A stretch of DNA of 64,000 nt from Phoronis australis (taxonomy: Eukaryota > Phoronida > Phoronidae): positions 140,590-204,589 of the forward strand of contig NMRA01000531.1 of the NCBI GenBank assembly GCA_002633005.1, written 5' to 3'. The notes beneath the pieces were generated by a model. The model ran no database searches. It saw nothing but the letters and a program-made list of their open reading frames with translations, and was not told where the DNA came from. Of the stretch, positions 27,445 to 38,000 are shown piece after piece; the first letter of the stretch is position 1, and every line of letters starts with the position of its first letter. The position numbers were made by a program, and so were the translations under genes.

Positions 27445-30400
27445 GTCGTTACAAGATTTTCATAGTCGGGTTTACCTGGAATTAATACTGAATGTGCTTA
27501 ACAAAAGATATATGCTGTAACTTACAATCGTACAACCATTATCAGATTGAGGTTTCCCAGAAAAACCCAAAGAACAATACACACACACACACATCAGCAC
27601 ACACACACGCACACGTACACACGCACAGACAAGATTGATGTTACAATGACTTTGAGGCAAAACTGGAACTGGCATGGCAGCAGTGCCAAATGGTAGGCTG
27701 GACTACATGCAGCAAGCACTGAGGGTAAATGTCACATAATCAGAGTGGCTTTGTGGTACTTCATAACAACCAATATTTATCCTCCCACAGTTGCCATGTA
27801 TAAGAAGGATATCATGATTAGAAGCTGAACTGTTTCACTTTGAGTGACCACATAAAATATACCAAGCAATTCACTACAACAGTGTCATATGTAAAAATGA
27901 CCAATTAACCTCTAGATTCTGGAGAAAACTTTCAGTTACAAAAATGCCCAGGCAGCAAGATTACCAACCTCAGCTGAAGTTGACCCAACAGGTTGTGTGC
28001 TGACTATGTATTGGGATATGGTGCATTATTTTGTAAAAGCTCAAGGCCAGAGTATTTGATACTAGACCTAGACAGACTCTGTACATTCAAAATCCTGTGA
28101 ATGAACTATAATTGTGAAACTGATATAGCTGACTAAATCATCTGAGTACAGGGTCTCATATTTTTAATATTTAAAAGAAACTTGAATCAGCAATTCACCA
28201 ATTGCATCACACAAGCTTCAAGTAAACGATCAAATTTCTACTACATTGGTTAAATTTTAAGTCTGAGTCTGAGTCGAGATTAGAAACTGCAATGGACAAT
28301 GACGAATGAGCGCATGTCAGAGGTGTGCAATGGACCCCACTCCTAAAGCCTCCTCATGTTTGATGTAATTCAGGCTTCAGATGGTTTACAATCCTTTAGT
28401 AACTACTTTCGAAAATTTTCATCAATGCGAATTTGCCTACTGGCCGATTGGTTTGTTCGGAGAACAAGCATGCTAGCAGCCTGGGTTTGATAACGACCAT
28501 GAGAAGGTAGATTTCCCAACAGTGGGGCTCAACTAAAGTGAAATTCATGACCCGGAGTTCCAAGGCTGAGTGGCAGATGAGAACCACACTCCCCCGACCC
28601 TCAAAAAACAGGACCAGCCAGGACGATCTGGACACAGTGTGGGTCTGAGGTAATATCCAGGATACACCGCCATATTTCAGAAGGGAAATTCCAGGACATA
28701 ATCAGTGATAATGTGATCCGACGCCTGTCACCAGCCCCAGCTGCGATTTGGAGAACGAATGATCGAGAGGAGTTTTGCGAATATATGCTTCTAGGAAGCA
28801 ACCTAGTGAGCTGTATGAAGACTAACGACAGGATACAACAAGGAACTGTTGTGTCAACTTCTCACAGACTTCGAAATTTCATACCGCCCAGGTAGTTCTG
28901 CTCTTCACTTTGTTGTGAAACTAATATCAACATATAGAGCTAATGACCGGACGGGGTGCATGCAAAATCTGGTTGTCAACCACCATTTACCCTCCCCGTT
29001 ACAGATGAAAAATTCAAAATGATTTTGTAAAAAATACACTAAAGAGAAACGAATTGTTGTGATATGTACTCAATCTTGTGGAAGAAACGTTGATTGAAGA
29101 ATAGGCAAATAAAAAATTGGCCATAAGGTGACTCTTTATTCCATGGTGCTGAATGTTGGCACATACCATAAATTTAGAAGCAGAATACTAGTAATGGGGA
29201 GAGTGTAGGTTTTTAGTTACAGTAATTGTCAAATTTTATTTGGACAGTTTTTTACCCACATTGGTGCAAAGCTACATAGAAATATACAGCTTTACACCAA
29301 CACTTGGTTCCAGGCCCTGGGAGAGAGAGAGAAAACACTTTTATTTATTTACATTAAGTTAATCGACGCAAAGATAGTGCTGCAATTCTAGCAACAAAAT
29401 AACAGTAGAATGCCAATTATTCCAACAAAGTAAATAATTTAGTGTACTCAAGTAAAAGTGTAGTTTTTAATGACACTAATTTTGTGTTAGGTTTTGTCTA
29501 GTCCGTCTATGTCCACCATCACTGCATAGCAAGGCTACGTCTTGCGCTGCTGGGAATTCATCGATGTCGAAAGTTTCTTGGTAGGAATTCTGCATTCTCT
29601 AAAATGATACTAGCCCTAATAGATGATAACATCAGAGCACGAAACGATCATTTATATTGACGTTGGCACTAAGTTTGTAGTGACTGATGCAAAATAGCTG
29701 GATGACTGAACTTTAGTAGGCAGGGCGAGTAGATTTTCTGGCTCACTCACCCAGCCGGCAAGTGGTGTTTTGAAAGTCGGGTATATCTCCTAGATGGCAG
29801 ATTACATGCCCCCCCCCGCACACCAAGGGATATGACATCATACCACCAGCCGCACGCAGTGCTAAAAATGGTGATTTTCCGATCTTTGGAACTGAACAAA
29901 AAGTTTGATAACGGGAGTATTTTGTTGAGTTGGAAGGAATTAAATACATCGAGGGCCTCCTTAGGCAACACGTAGCCCCTCAGTTGGCTGGTTAGGGACT
30001 ACAATACTTCCCATCGCTTTCTGTACGAATTTCGTCCCATGTATTTTAAACGGGCGGTAGGCCAAATCCGGCCACTGATTTGGAGTTTCCACCTCATCAA
30101 AAATACATTCCACACTCAAAACTATCACAGTGATCCTTTCTACTTCGACACATATCTTCGATGAAGCATATCTACTAGAATTAAGGTGACTTTGGTGAAG
30201 AATTCCAACTCCACTTTTTAACACCGTTAACTTTTTCACCACGCGCGATATCCACAAAATATTTCAACTGAGTCACGTGAGTTAGGCTAAGGCTAGCGCG
30301 AGACTGAGCGAAGCGCATACGTGACCTGGCGTGTGACACTTGCAAAACAGCATGGGAAGATATTAAGTGGAATTTGTGAGTTTCGTGTCCCTTGGACTTT

Positions 30401-30680
30401 TTGTTCCTTAACAGGCGTGATTTCCCGTAACTTCCTCAAAATGGCACCCGGTGAGAGAAACTCAAGTGAACCGCAACAGATGTTCAAGTTATGTTGACTA
30501 AATTGTATTCAAGAGTCATGATATAAATTATAACTCCATGTGCATCTATGCATGTTTCATTCAGTTTTAATTGCTGTATTTTGAAATGTGTAACTTTTTC
30601 TGGGGATGTACTATCGCCCCTGTGTGCCTGTGGCATCCAGGGCAATGTAATTGCGGCTATGGCCTCCAAAGGCTAAGCCA
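27445..30680. other. DOP1-TIMM13 head-to-head intergenic region, left part
   Basis: Holds the CA repeat and AT-rich sequence. At 29080-29500 there is a stretch whose reverse complement recurs at about 33130-33340 (shared ACAAAATTAGTGTCATTAAA and TTCTTCAATCAAC words). 29750-29970 is shared with 54270-54420. A CpG-richer stretch with CACGTGA lies at 30230-30450 and could include a DOP1 promoter or untranslated exon, but nothing decides it. Confidence 0.45.
27579..27629. repeat. CA microsatellite upstream of DOP1
   Basis: Imperfect (CA)n with CG/GT interruptions, about 135 bases upstream of the DOP1 start codon on the minus strand (read as TG there). Confidence 0.9.
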
Positions 30681-30736
30681 GGTGTCCCTCTATGAGCAAA
30701 AGGCATTAATAACAACGCGGCTTTGATGTTTTAGAC

Positions 30737-30888
30737 TGTTGTAGATGTGCTTCCGGTGAATTATATGAGCCTCTGTTAGCTACTCGCTAACGGGCAATTG
30801 CCTATTAGCTGAATGGTTAGCACGCTTGCCGGTTTTATGGGGGTCGCTGGTTCGATCCCCGGGTCGGGTAATCTCGGCTATTACTACA
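30737..30888 (+). repeat. Left 152-bp LTR of the TRIM-like element
   Basis: Begins TGTTGTAG and ends TACTACA. It contains a TATATG word (TATATAAG in the right copy), the perfect palindrome GGCAATTGCC, and tRNA-type A and B boxes about 44 bases apart, the spacing of a tRNA gene. The tRNA-like region does not fold into a full cloverleaf: the D arm pairs, but the anticodon stem and T stem are degraded. Confidence 0.8.
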
Positions 30889-31122
30889 AATGGCGTAGTC
30901 GGCAAACAGATGATCTACCGATGAAGCACTGCCAACTAGTACCCACGGACCTCGGGACAGCGTGCGTGGAAGGTTCCAGGAGTCAAGGACCTGTATGAGA
31001 GACGACCTTGTGTTCACCTGTGTTGTGGTGGTAAAGGTACCGAGGGACGTTGATGACCTGTATGCGAGACATCCTGGTGTTCACCTTCCTGTCGCGTGCC
31101 CGTTCCGTAGGAAAGGGGGGAA

Positions 31123-31274
31123 TGTTGTAGATGTGCTTCCGGTGAATTATATAAGCCTCTGTTAGCTACTCGCTAACGGGCAATTGCCTATTAGCTGAAT
31201 GGTTAGCACGCTTGCCGGTTTTATGGGGGTCGCTGGTTCGATCCCCGGGTCGGGTAATCTCGGCTATTACTACA
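31123..31274 (+). repeat. Right 152-bp LTR of the TRIM-like element
   Basis: Same length as the left LTR with one substitution, creating TATATAAG at about 31150. It is preceded by the polypurine tract at about 31110-31122 and followed by the AGAC duplication. Confidence 0.8.
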
Positions 31275-31810
31275 AGACAGTGTGAGGCATAATTCGCCGA
31301 AAAGCTTACGGCATATGAAGCCCCTATAGGAGGTCCACCGTCTCTACTGGGCCAGCTAGGGACGGTGATCACTTTCTAGCTAACACACTGCCACAGGCAC
31401 AGCCTGGACAGAGTGGTTGGGAGTGTTCATTCAATGCAAAGTATTCAGTGACTGCAATAATTTGCAGTATTCAGTACATTATAACATAGTTCAGTAATTA
31501 TTGTCACATGCTACATGAAATCTTTCTCAGAAATCAAACACAAAGAATATTCAAAGACAACAAATATTGCTCACCAAGATCAAAGAGAATAACATTTGGT
31601 TTCTTCTCACTCGGTAGAGAATCCGCAAATTCATGAGGCACCAAATAAACAATTTATGGAAAACAAATGTTTTAGTAATTTCACGATTGAATGCTTCCAT
31701 AACATTTTATCTAATCTTATTAAGTTTAATAAAGGAAACATTGTATTTAAATAAAAGAGGCAAAAACAAAAAAAATAAATTGTCTGAATGTACATGACCT
31801 TGACCTTACG

Positions 31811-31886
31811 ATTGGAGGAGCCGCTTTTGGCACGTGAAAACTTCAGGCGTCGTCTCGTCAGCTGACCACGGAAGACAACTCATACA
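31811..31886 (+). promoter_or_regulatory. Putative TIMM13 proximal promoter / 5' UTR
   Basis: Within 76 bases upstream of the ATG there is an inverted CCAAT box (ATTGG, 31811-31815), a palindromic E-box CACGTG (31831-31836) and an ETS/GABP-type CGGAAG (31869-31874). ETS/GABP and E-box sites are common in promoters of nuclear genes for mitochondrial proteins. The local CpG density is above that of the flanks. The transcription start is unknown, so some of this may be 5' UTR. Confidence 0.35.
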
Positions 31887-32000
31887 ATGGATTTCTCATC
31901 TCCGCCTTCCAGTGGAAAACTAGATTCTGTTCAAAGAGAGCAACTTATGGACTCTGTTAAACAGCAAATTGCAGTAGCTAATGCGCAGGAATTGTTGCAG
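31887..32000 (+). CDS. TIMM13: TIMM13 coding exon 1 (residues 1-38)
   Basis: ATG at 31887 after ACTCATACA; it encodes [14 protein letters not shown] then [15 protein letters not shown]. The donor CAG|GTTCTC is weak: only the GT and the preceding CAG match consensus. Confidence 0.92.
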
Positions 32001-35000
32001 GTTCTCCATTTTCCTGTCACTTCGCATGGGAAGGCAGCCATAGGCAATGACCATCGCCTCTGTTGGCCCGAAGCAGAGGCGATGTAGAGGCTATAGGCTC
32101 TCTGTACGCCGGAAGCTTTTCGGCGAATTATGCCTCGCACCGACTAAACCATCAAAGTCACGTTGTTATAAATATACTGGGGAACCCAATGTTCGTCCGC
32201 CTAAGCATAAAACCGACTTGCTGTTGTACTCACCGAATTATTCCACTTCAAAGTTAAGATCTGAATAGGATTCGATTTAACTCTCACAGATATACCGCAT
32301 TCATCGATTCGTAAGTTTTCTTTAATTTGTGCCGAGTTATTTCAAATGTGCACTGCCTTCGGCAGCCATTTTATTGTGAAACCTAAGTTCGTCATATGCT
32401 GCCCCCTTTTGTAAAAACTGAGAAACATGCAGAAAAAGGCCAACGAAGTAATGAAAATTGCAACAGCCTNNNNNNNNNNNNNNNNNNNNNNNNNNNNNNN
32501 NNNNNNNNNNNNNNNNNNNNNNNNNNNNNNNNNNNNNNNNNNNNNNNNNNNNNNNNNNNNNNNNNNNNNNNNNNNNNNNNNNNNNNNNNNNNNNNNNNNN
32601 NNNNNNNNNNNNNNNNNNNNNNNNNNNNNNNNNNNNNNNNNNNNNNNNNNNNNNNNNNNNNNNNNNNNNNNNNNNNNNNNNNNNNNNNNNNNNNNNNNNN
32701 NNNNGGGAGTATTTGTTCGAGTTGGAAGGAATTAAACACATCGACAACCTCCTAAGGTGTTCCTCTATGCGCAAAAGGTATTTATAACAACGTGACTTTG
32801 ATGGTTTAGTCGGTGCGAGGCATAATTCGCCGAAAAGCTTCCGGCGTACAGAGAGCCTATAGCCTCTACATCGCCTCTGCTTCGGGCCAACAGAGGCGAT
32901 GGTCATTGCCTAGGGAAGGCATTGCCATTGGCCGCCAATGGCATTGGCGATTGGGCCATTGACATTGGCATTGGGTCATTGGCATTGGGCATGGGAGTGT
33001 AGTTTTATCTATGAGAACACGCCTCTACTATACACCATATAAGTAAAGAAGGGAGTACTGTGTAAACGCTCAAGTAAATAGCCTTGGTACAAAACTTTTT
33101 ACCGATGTGGGTAAAAAAGTGGTAAAATGAAATCTGACACAAAATTAGTGTCATTAAAAATTACAGTCTTCCTTGAGTAAACAAAATTATTTAACAGTGT
33201 TGGAAAAAATGGTGTTCTACCGTTATTCCGCTGCTAAAGTGGTGGAGCGATCTTTAACGACAGGCTTTCGGCGCCATGAAATATTGCGTTGGCCAGTTTC
33301 TTTTTTCGCCGGTTCTTCAATCAACTAATGTTCTTTCACGAGCTTGCGTACACGTCACAACAAATTATTGGAACTGATTTCACTTCATTATAAGTTTTTA
33401 GAATTTCGATACCGAAAAAACGAATTTCTGAAGAAATTTTGCGGCTGCGAAGTTGTCACAAAAATTTAGGAAATGGCGCGTGCACGTGACACGAGGGTAC
33501 TGTTTTCAAAACGACGACATACTTTTCATTGTTAGAAAAGGAGAGAGTTACGCCAGAAAATGACGTTTATTGCATTGTTTTTCACTTAAACGGCTGTAAC
33601 AGGCCAGGTGAGTGTCGGTTGATTCACAGATTTTGCAACCACCGCGTCCGGTCGTTAGCTTTATATGTTGATGTATGTTTCACGGCAAGGTGATGAGCAG
33701 AATTACCCTGGCTTTGTGCAATTGCGGGGTCTACAAATGAAATACACACAGTGGTACCTAGCTGTATTTTGATGATGGTCTTCACACAGCTAGCTGGCTG
33801 GCTAAAAAGTAAAATACGAATGGAAAATTTTTCTGGTCGCCACTCTATACATTACGAGCCTAAATCCAGGAGTACTATAAGTGCTGTATAAGTCCTCACT
33901 GGTATTTTCGACCAGTCATTTTCGTCTGTGTCGAGGGCTGATATTTATATGTAGATGTGCCTTGGCAAACTTGTGTCGATATTGCAAAACTTGCCAGACT
34001 CAAGGCTAATGTCAGGCAAGATTTGGAATCTTGACACGATGTGACTCTCATGTCAATCACTGTTATTGGCTGCTGCTTGACCTTCGATCAGGGTGATGTG
34101 TTGTCTGACCCCCAATCAAAGGTCAACCCACAGGTAATCATGTGCGTCACATAGCTGGCAAGATTGCGAACATTTCCAAAGTAGTAACTAATCTCATGCA
34201 TCACACAGTGGCATGACAAATCTTGCCAGACTTCCGTCGCGTGTATAAATACATAATAGCACATACACTTCTCCCTTCTTTCTGGTGTGTATGAGAGGTA
34301 TGCTGGAACTGATTGAAAAATGCTTCCATGACACAGATCGTCGACGGTAGTGATGCTTGGTGACCATGCCATGGCTTTGTAGCATAACCTTACAAGTTCT
34401 AGTTACTCAAAACTATTTCGGCAAATTTTGCCCCACCACTGGCTTACTAGTGACCGTCACATTGCTATACTAGGAGACCGTCAAAGTCTTATTGTTCCAG
34501 CTTTAATAAATTTTCTGATAGTCCACACGTCTCTTCATTTGTCAGTGAAATCATTGATAGCGCCATTTTGTTTCTCAATGTACACTGGTTATGAGAGCAG
34601 TGATATTGGCAGCTGAATTTTGAGTGCTAGCTATCCTGGCAGATTGATCACCAGTGTTAGTACATTAGCGATTGGTTAATTCCCAAGGTCATGGAGGCCG
34701 AAAAAATTTTTGTGTGATGGACATGGGCAGTGATGTATTCATAACAAAAGTGGCTAGTTGTCGATTTTGTTGATGGATGAGGGTGATATGTTGGAGGGAA
34801 ACCTTGATTTTGGAAGCATTTGTTCCAGTTGGAAGACTTGAAAGACGCAGACGGTCTCCACAAGATTAGGGTTTGGTCCACTATATACATACAAGTAGGC
34901 TATATATTTGGTCCACTCAGAATTGGAAAATTATGGTTGGGAAATCATAAGTTCAGATATTATTCATGGCATCACTCAGATATCATTATCTGGAATGTAT

Positions 35001-38000
35001 GGGAATGAGTTGACAAATTAAATTGACTGAGAAAGTACTTAACAGTCATAGGCGGATTTAGGGGGGGGCCCAGGGGCCCGGGCTCCCCCCCCCCCCCCTT
35101 GGCTGCCGGAAAAAAATAAAACAGTAAGAGCGTAGGGAAATGGTGAGTTTATTAATTAACCCCGGTAATTAAAATTATACGGATGAAAAAAGATTTAAAT
35201 GTGTGCAGTTTTAGTGTTGGGGGGGGGGCTCAAATCCAATTTCAAGTGTCAAATTCGGAACACGGCGCATTCGTAACGGAACTATGGCTAAGTATAGGCT
35301 CTCCCGCGATATCCCAGGCGACCGGCAGTGGCGCTGCGCACTACGACTCCGTTTCCGTCGTCTGCTCCACTGTGCAATGAAGACAATTTACTTCATTTTT
35401 TAAGGAAAATGGAACCTGATTGACGATGAAAAAACAGAAGCTGCTGGTAGGATGTGAATTTTAATCGAAGCCTTAGTGAATCACTCGGAAACTGGCAATA
35501 CTCTCTTTGTCAAACCTTATCTTAAAACGACTTCCAGAGCAATCCCGTCATTATTGCCAACACGAAAAACGGATTTGGTCTTTTGGGCATTTGAAGACTA
35601 TTTTAAATACGACAAATTTGTTATGAATTGATGGCACAAAATATAAAACGTGTAATAAGCATTACAAAAAGAAGTAGGTTTCGCGCACAAACGCTGTGGA
35701 CCATAAACAAGTAGGTCTCTTAGTATAATCTTAATAGGTAAATCGTGTTGGTGTAGTAGTAACGCGCGCTCGCTCTATCCGTCGTGAGTTCGAGTCTTTG
35801 GTTCTTGAAGTTTTTCCCGTTTGACACGTTCTAAGTGTTTCTTTTTTTTGCCTTTTTTTCTTGGATAATACTTCAGGAATCAAGGAAAATGCTTGATTTT
35901 TAGAGGTAAAAACAGAAAAATTTCCTGGGCGGGAGCGGGGCAAACCCCCCTCCCGACCTCCCCCCATTCGGTGCTATGCGCATCTACAATAGCGGTTCAG
36001 TTTGCGCAAATGCTTACAGCCGGACAAAAAGTTGGGCCCCCCCTTGTGATATCCTAGATCCGCCACTGACAGTGTTATGTACATGTCACATGTATGCTTG
36101 CTAGATGCAACCACTGTTTGCTATGTGCCATCTTCCGTAAATCAAAAAATTACTCTGCAAAACGAAATGAGAATGTATTCAAAGTTGGAGCACTTTGTGC
36201 AGACATAGTCCTGACATGCATTACTAAGTGGTGCCCACCACCAAATTTTCTCTGCTTGGTATCAGCCCACTCCTCATGCATGTCAGTGCGTGCCAAATCT
36301 TCTCTTGTTTGAATCCTGTGGCTTGGTTGGCTGTGAGGCTGCCTAGGAGAAAAAGTGATCCTGACAGCATGTCTTCGTGGATTGTGCAATACAAGCTCAT
36401 GATCGTATCGTATGTCCAATATATGGCCACTTGATGTAAGCCCCTTACCTGTTTTTGAACTCGGAATTAAAGCCCAAGGTCTAACATAGTGGTTTCTGTA
36501 TTTTATGAATCAAAAACTTGAATAGATAGTTAGCATAACATTCATTATTCAAAATGATGATGAAGCTTTTCAACTTATTTTTCAGAAAATGTCGGACAAG
36601 TGCTTCAAGAAATGTATCGAAAAACCAGGGACCAGTCTAGGAAGCTCTGAACAGGTAAAACAAAGTGCACACTAAATAAATGTGTCTATGTCCTTAACTG
36701 TCTTATGAGAATCTAGGATTCTGACTTGAGGGCTTGTCAATAGACAAACAGGGCCCACTCCACCATCACAACAGTTTAAAAATGATGGTGGGTTCAGACC
36801 ACCTAACCATTCATGCAAACAGATTAAGGAGAGAGTTTTGACCTTCGTCAGAGCTAAGAAAACATATCAACATGCACCTTGTAAAAACGAAGGCAACCTT
36901 TTTGCATGTCATTTTTAGCAAAAACAAGGTGCGTTGATCCCAGACATGTTATTCACTTAATTACAGATTTTCATAATTTAATTAGCTACTCGTCCTCTAC
37001 TCCGGAAGTGACGTTTTTGGAGGCAAGAATTTTGCGCCAATTTCTTTTCGTATAGTCTGCCTGTGAGAGCTGTCGAGTCGGTCATTGTTCTACCTCGGTT
37101 GTGATCAGTTCGGTCATCATTTGCTTTTATTTATCAGTTAGTCAGCATACCCCCCTTTCGCTGCGTACTCATTATCGTCTCGTGCACTTTGGGAGTACCT
37201 TTGCATCGCTTTCTGAAGGATGACACACTTGACTTCGCCATACTTAGCTTGTTCCTGTGAATCAAGCAGCGTTATCCGTCCACGCAACGTTCAAAGCAGT
37301 GGAGAGTTATCAAGTGTGTGGCAAGCATTTTCTGCCGTCAGATTAGGAGAGAGACATGTATGCTGAATTGATGAAGGTCCCTGCGAAACAACGCCTGAAG
37401 AATGGTGCCATACAGTCACTATCGCCACCCTGGAGAAGTGCGTTTTTGAAGCGAGAAGGCTCGCGAGCTGTGGTCACTACAGTGACTTGAGGCACTTCGT
37501 CTACTGTCATCCGAGCCTCCGAACGTATCCCAGAGCATGCAATTCCAGGAACAAACAGTGATTCGTCCTGTTCTGTTGTCTCTAGCCCAGAGCCTGTAAG
37601 CGACCCTGCAGCAATGTAGGAGTGAATATAGGCCCAGTTCGACACCCAGTGAAAAGGACAGTTGTTGTCCAATGAACAGATCAGTGAGCCAAACTTTGTT
37701 TATTCTGGACATGTCTAAAGTATTGGAGCTATTTAGAAGGTGCCAGGTGTGTTGCGAGAGAGTCGTACGGCGGGATGTAAGCAGTTTGGGTGCTCAGGTC
37801 ACCATCCAGTGGGAGTGTGTAGCGGGACACTTGGGCAAGTGGGAGAGTTGTGCCTGTGGGTACTGTGCCTCATTATACTTTGGCTCAAACATACAAAGTA
37901 TGCCCACCCACTGACTATCGGTAGAAAAATTCCTTGTCACCACAACTATGAACAATGTCTCCGTTACTCACATCACTACTGTCACTGTGATATGGGTCGT

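Larger units (their letters stand above)
30737..31274 (+). mobile_element. Miniature LTR-type (TRIM-like) element with tRNA-like boxes in its LTRs
   Basis: Two 152-bp direct repeats (30737-30888 and 31123-31274) differ at one position (30767 G versus 31153 A). Each runs TGTTGTAG...ACTACA, the TG...CA ends of LTRs. The outer flanks are both AGAC (30733-30736 and 31275-31278), a 4-bp target duplication. Two bases after the left repeat comes TGGCGTAGTCGGCA, a primer-binding-site-like sequence starting TGG. Directly before the right repeat is a purine run, GGAAAGGGGGGAA. The 234-bp interior has no coding capacity, only two diverged copies of a ~64-bp word. Each LTR holds A-box TAGCTGAATGG (30806-30816, 31192-31202) and B-box GTTCGATCC (30850-30858, 31236-31244). 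It also holds a GTTAGC/GCTAAC hairpin. A tandem SINE pair is the alternative, but would not explain the TSD, PBS and PPT together. Confidence 0.8.
30690..31365. repeat. Copy of a dispersed inverted-repeat family, split by the TRIM-like insertion
   Basis: Sequence left (about 30680-30736) and right (31279-31365) of the LTR element is continuous with copies at 32757-32850 and 54420-54530: the words GTCCCTCTATG, AATAACAAC, TTTGATG and AGGCATAATTCGCCG appear in the same order. The right end carries CCGTCTCTACTGGGCC. Similar sequence upstream (about 29750-29970) suggests the copy once extended to the left. Confidence 0.55.

Noticed and set aside
29961-30257. 98-codon minus-strand frame (VVKKLTVLKSGVGILHQ)
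   Set aside because: Starts from TTG with an in-frame stop three codons upstream and no ATG; lies in repeat-derived sequence; no recognised family.
30439-30455. ATGGCACCCG followed by GTGAGA, looking like a tiny first exon on plus
   Set aside because: TIMM13 has its own complete start at 31887, and no downstream acceptor or product supports a separate gene.
30801-30880. A functional tRNA gene
   Set aside because: A and B boxes fit, but anticodon and T stems do not pair and there is an exact second copy in the paired LTR.
32047-32268. Identical peptide ([20 protein letters not shown]) encoded at 32047 on plus and 32906 on minus
   Set aside because: The identity simply reflects the two arms of the inverted-repeat element; no further coding evidence.
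37343-37712. Minus-strand frames of 97-109 codons in the 36.9-38.4 kb element
   Set aside because: They lie antisense to the better-supported transposase-like frame and show no conserved motif.
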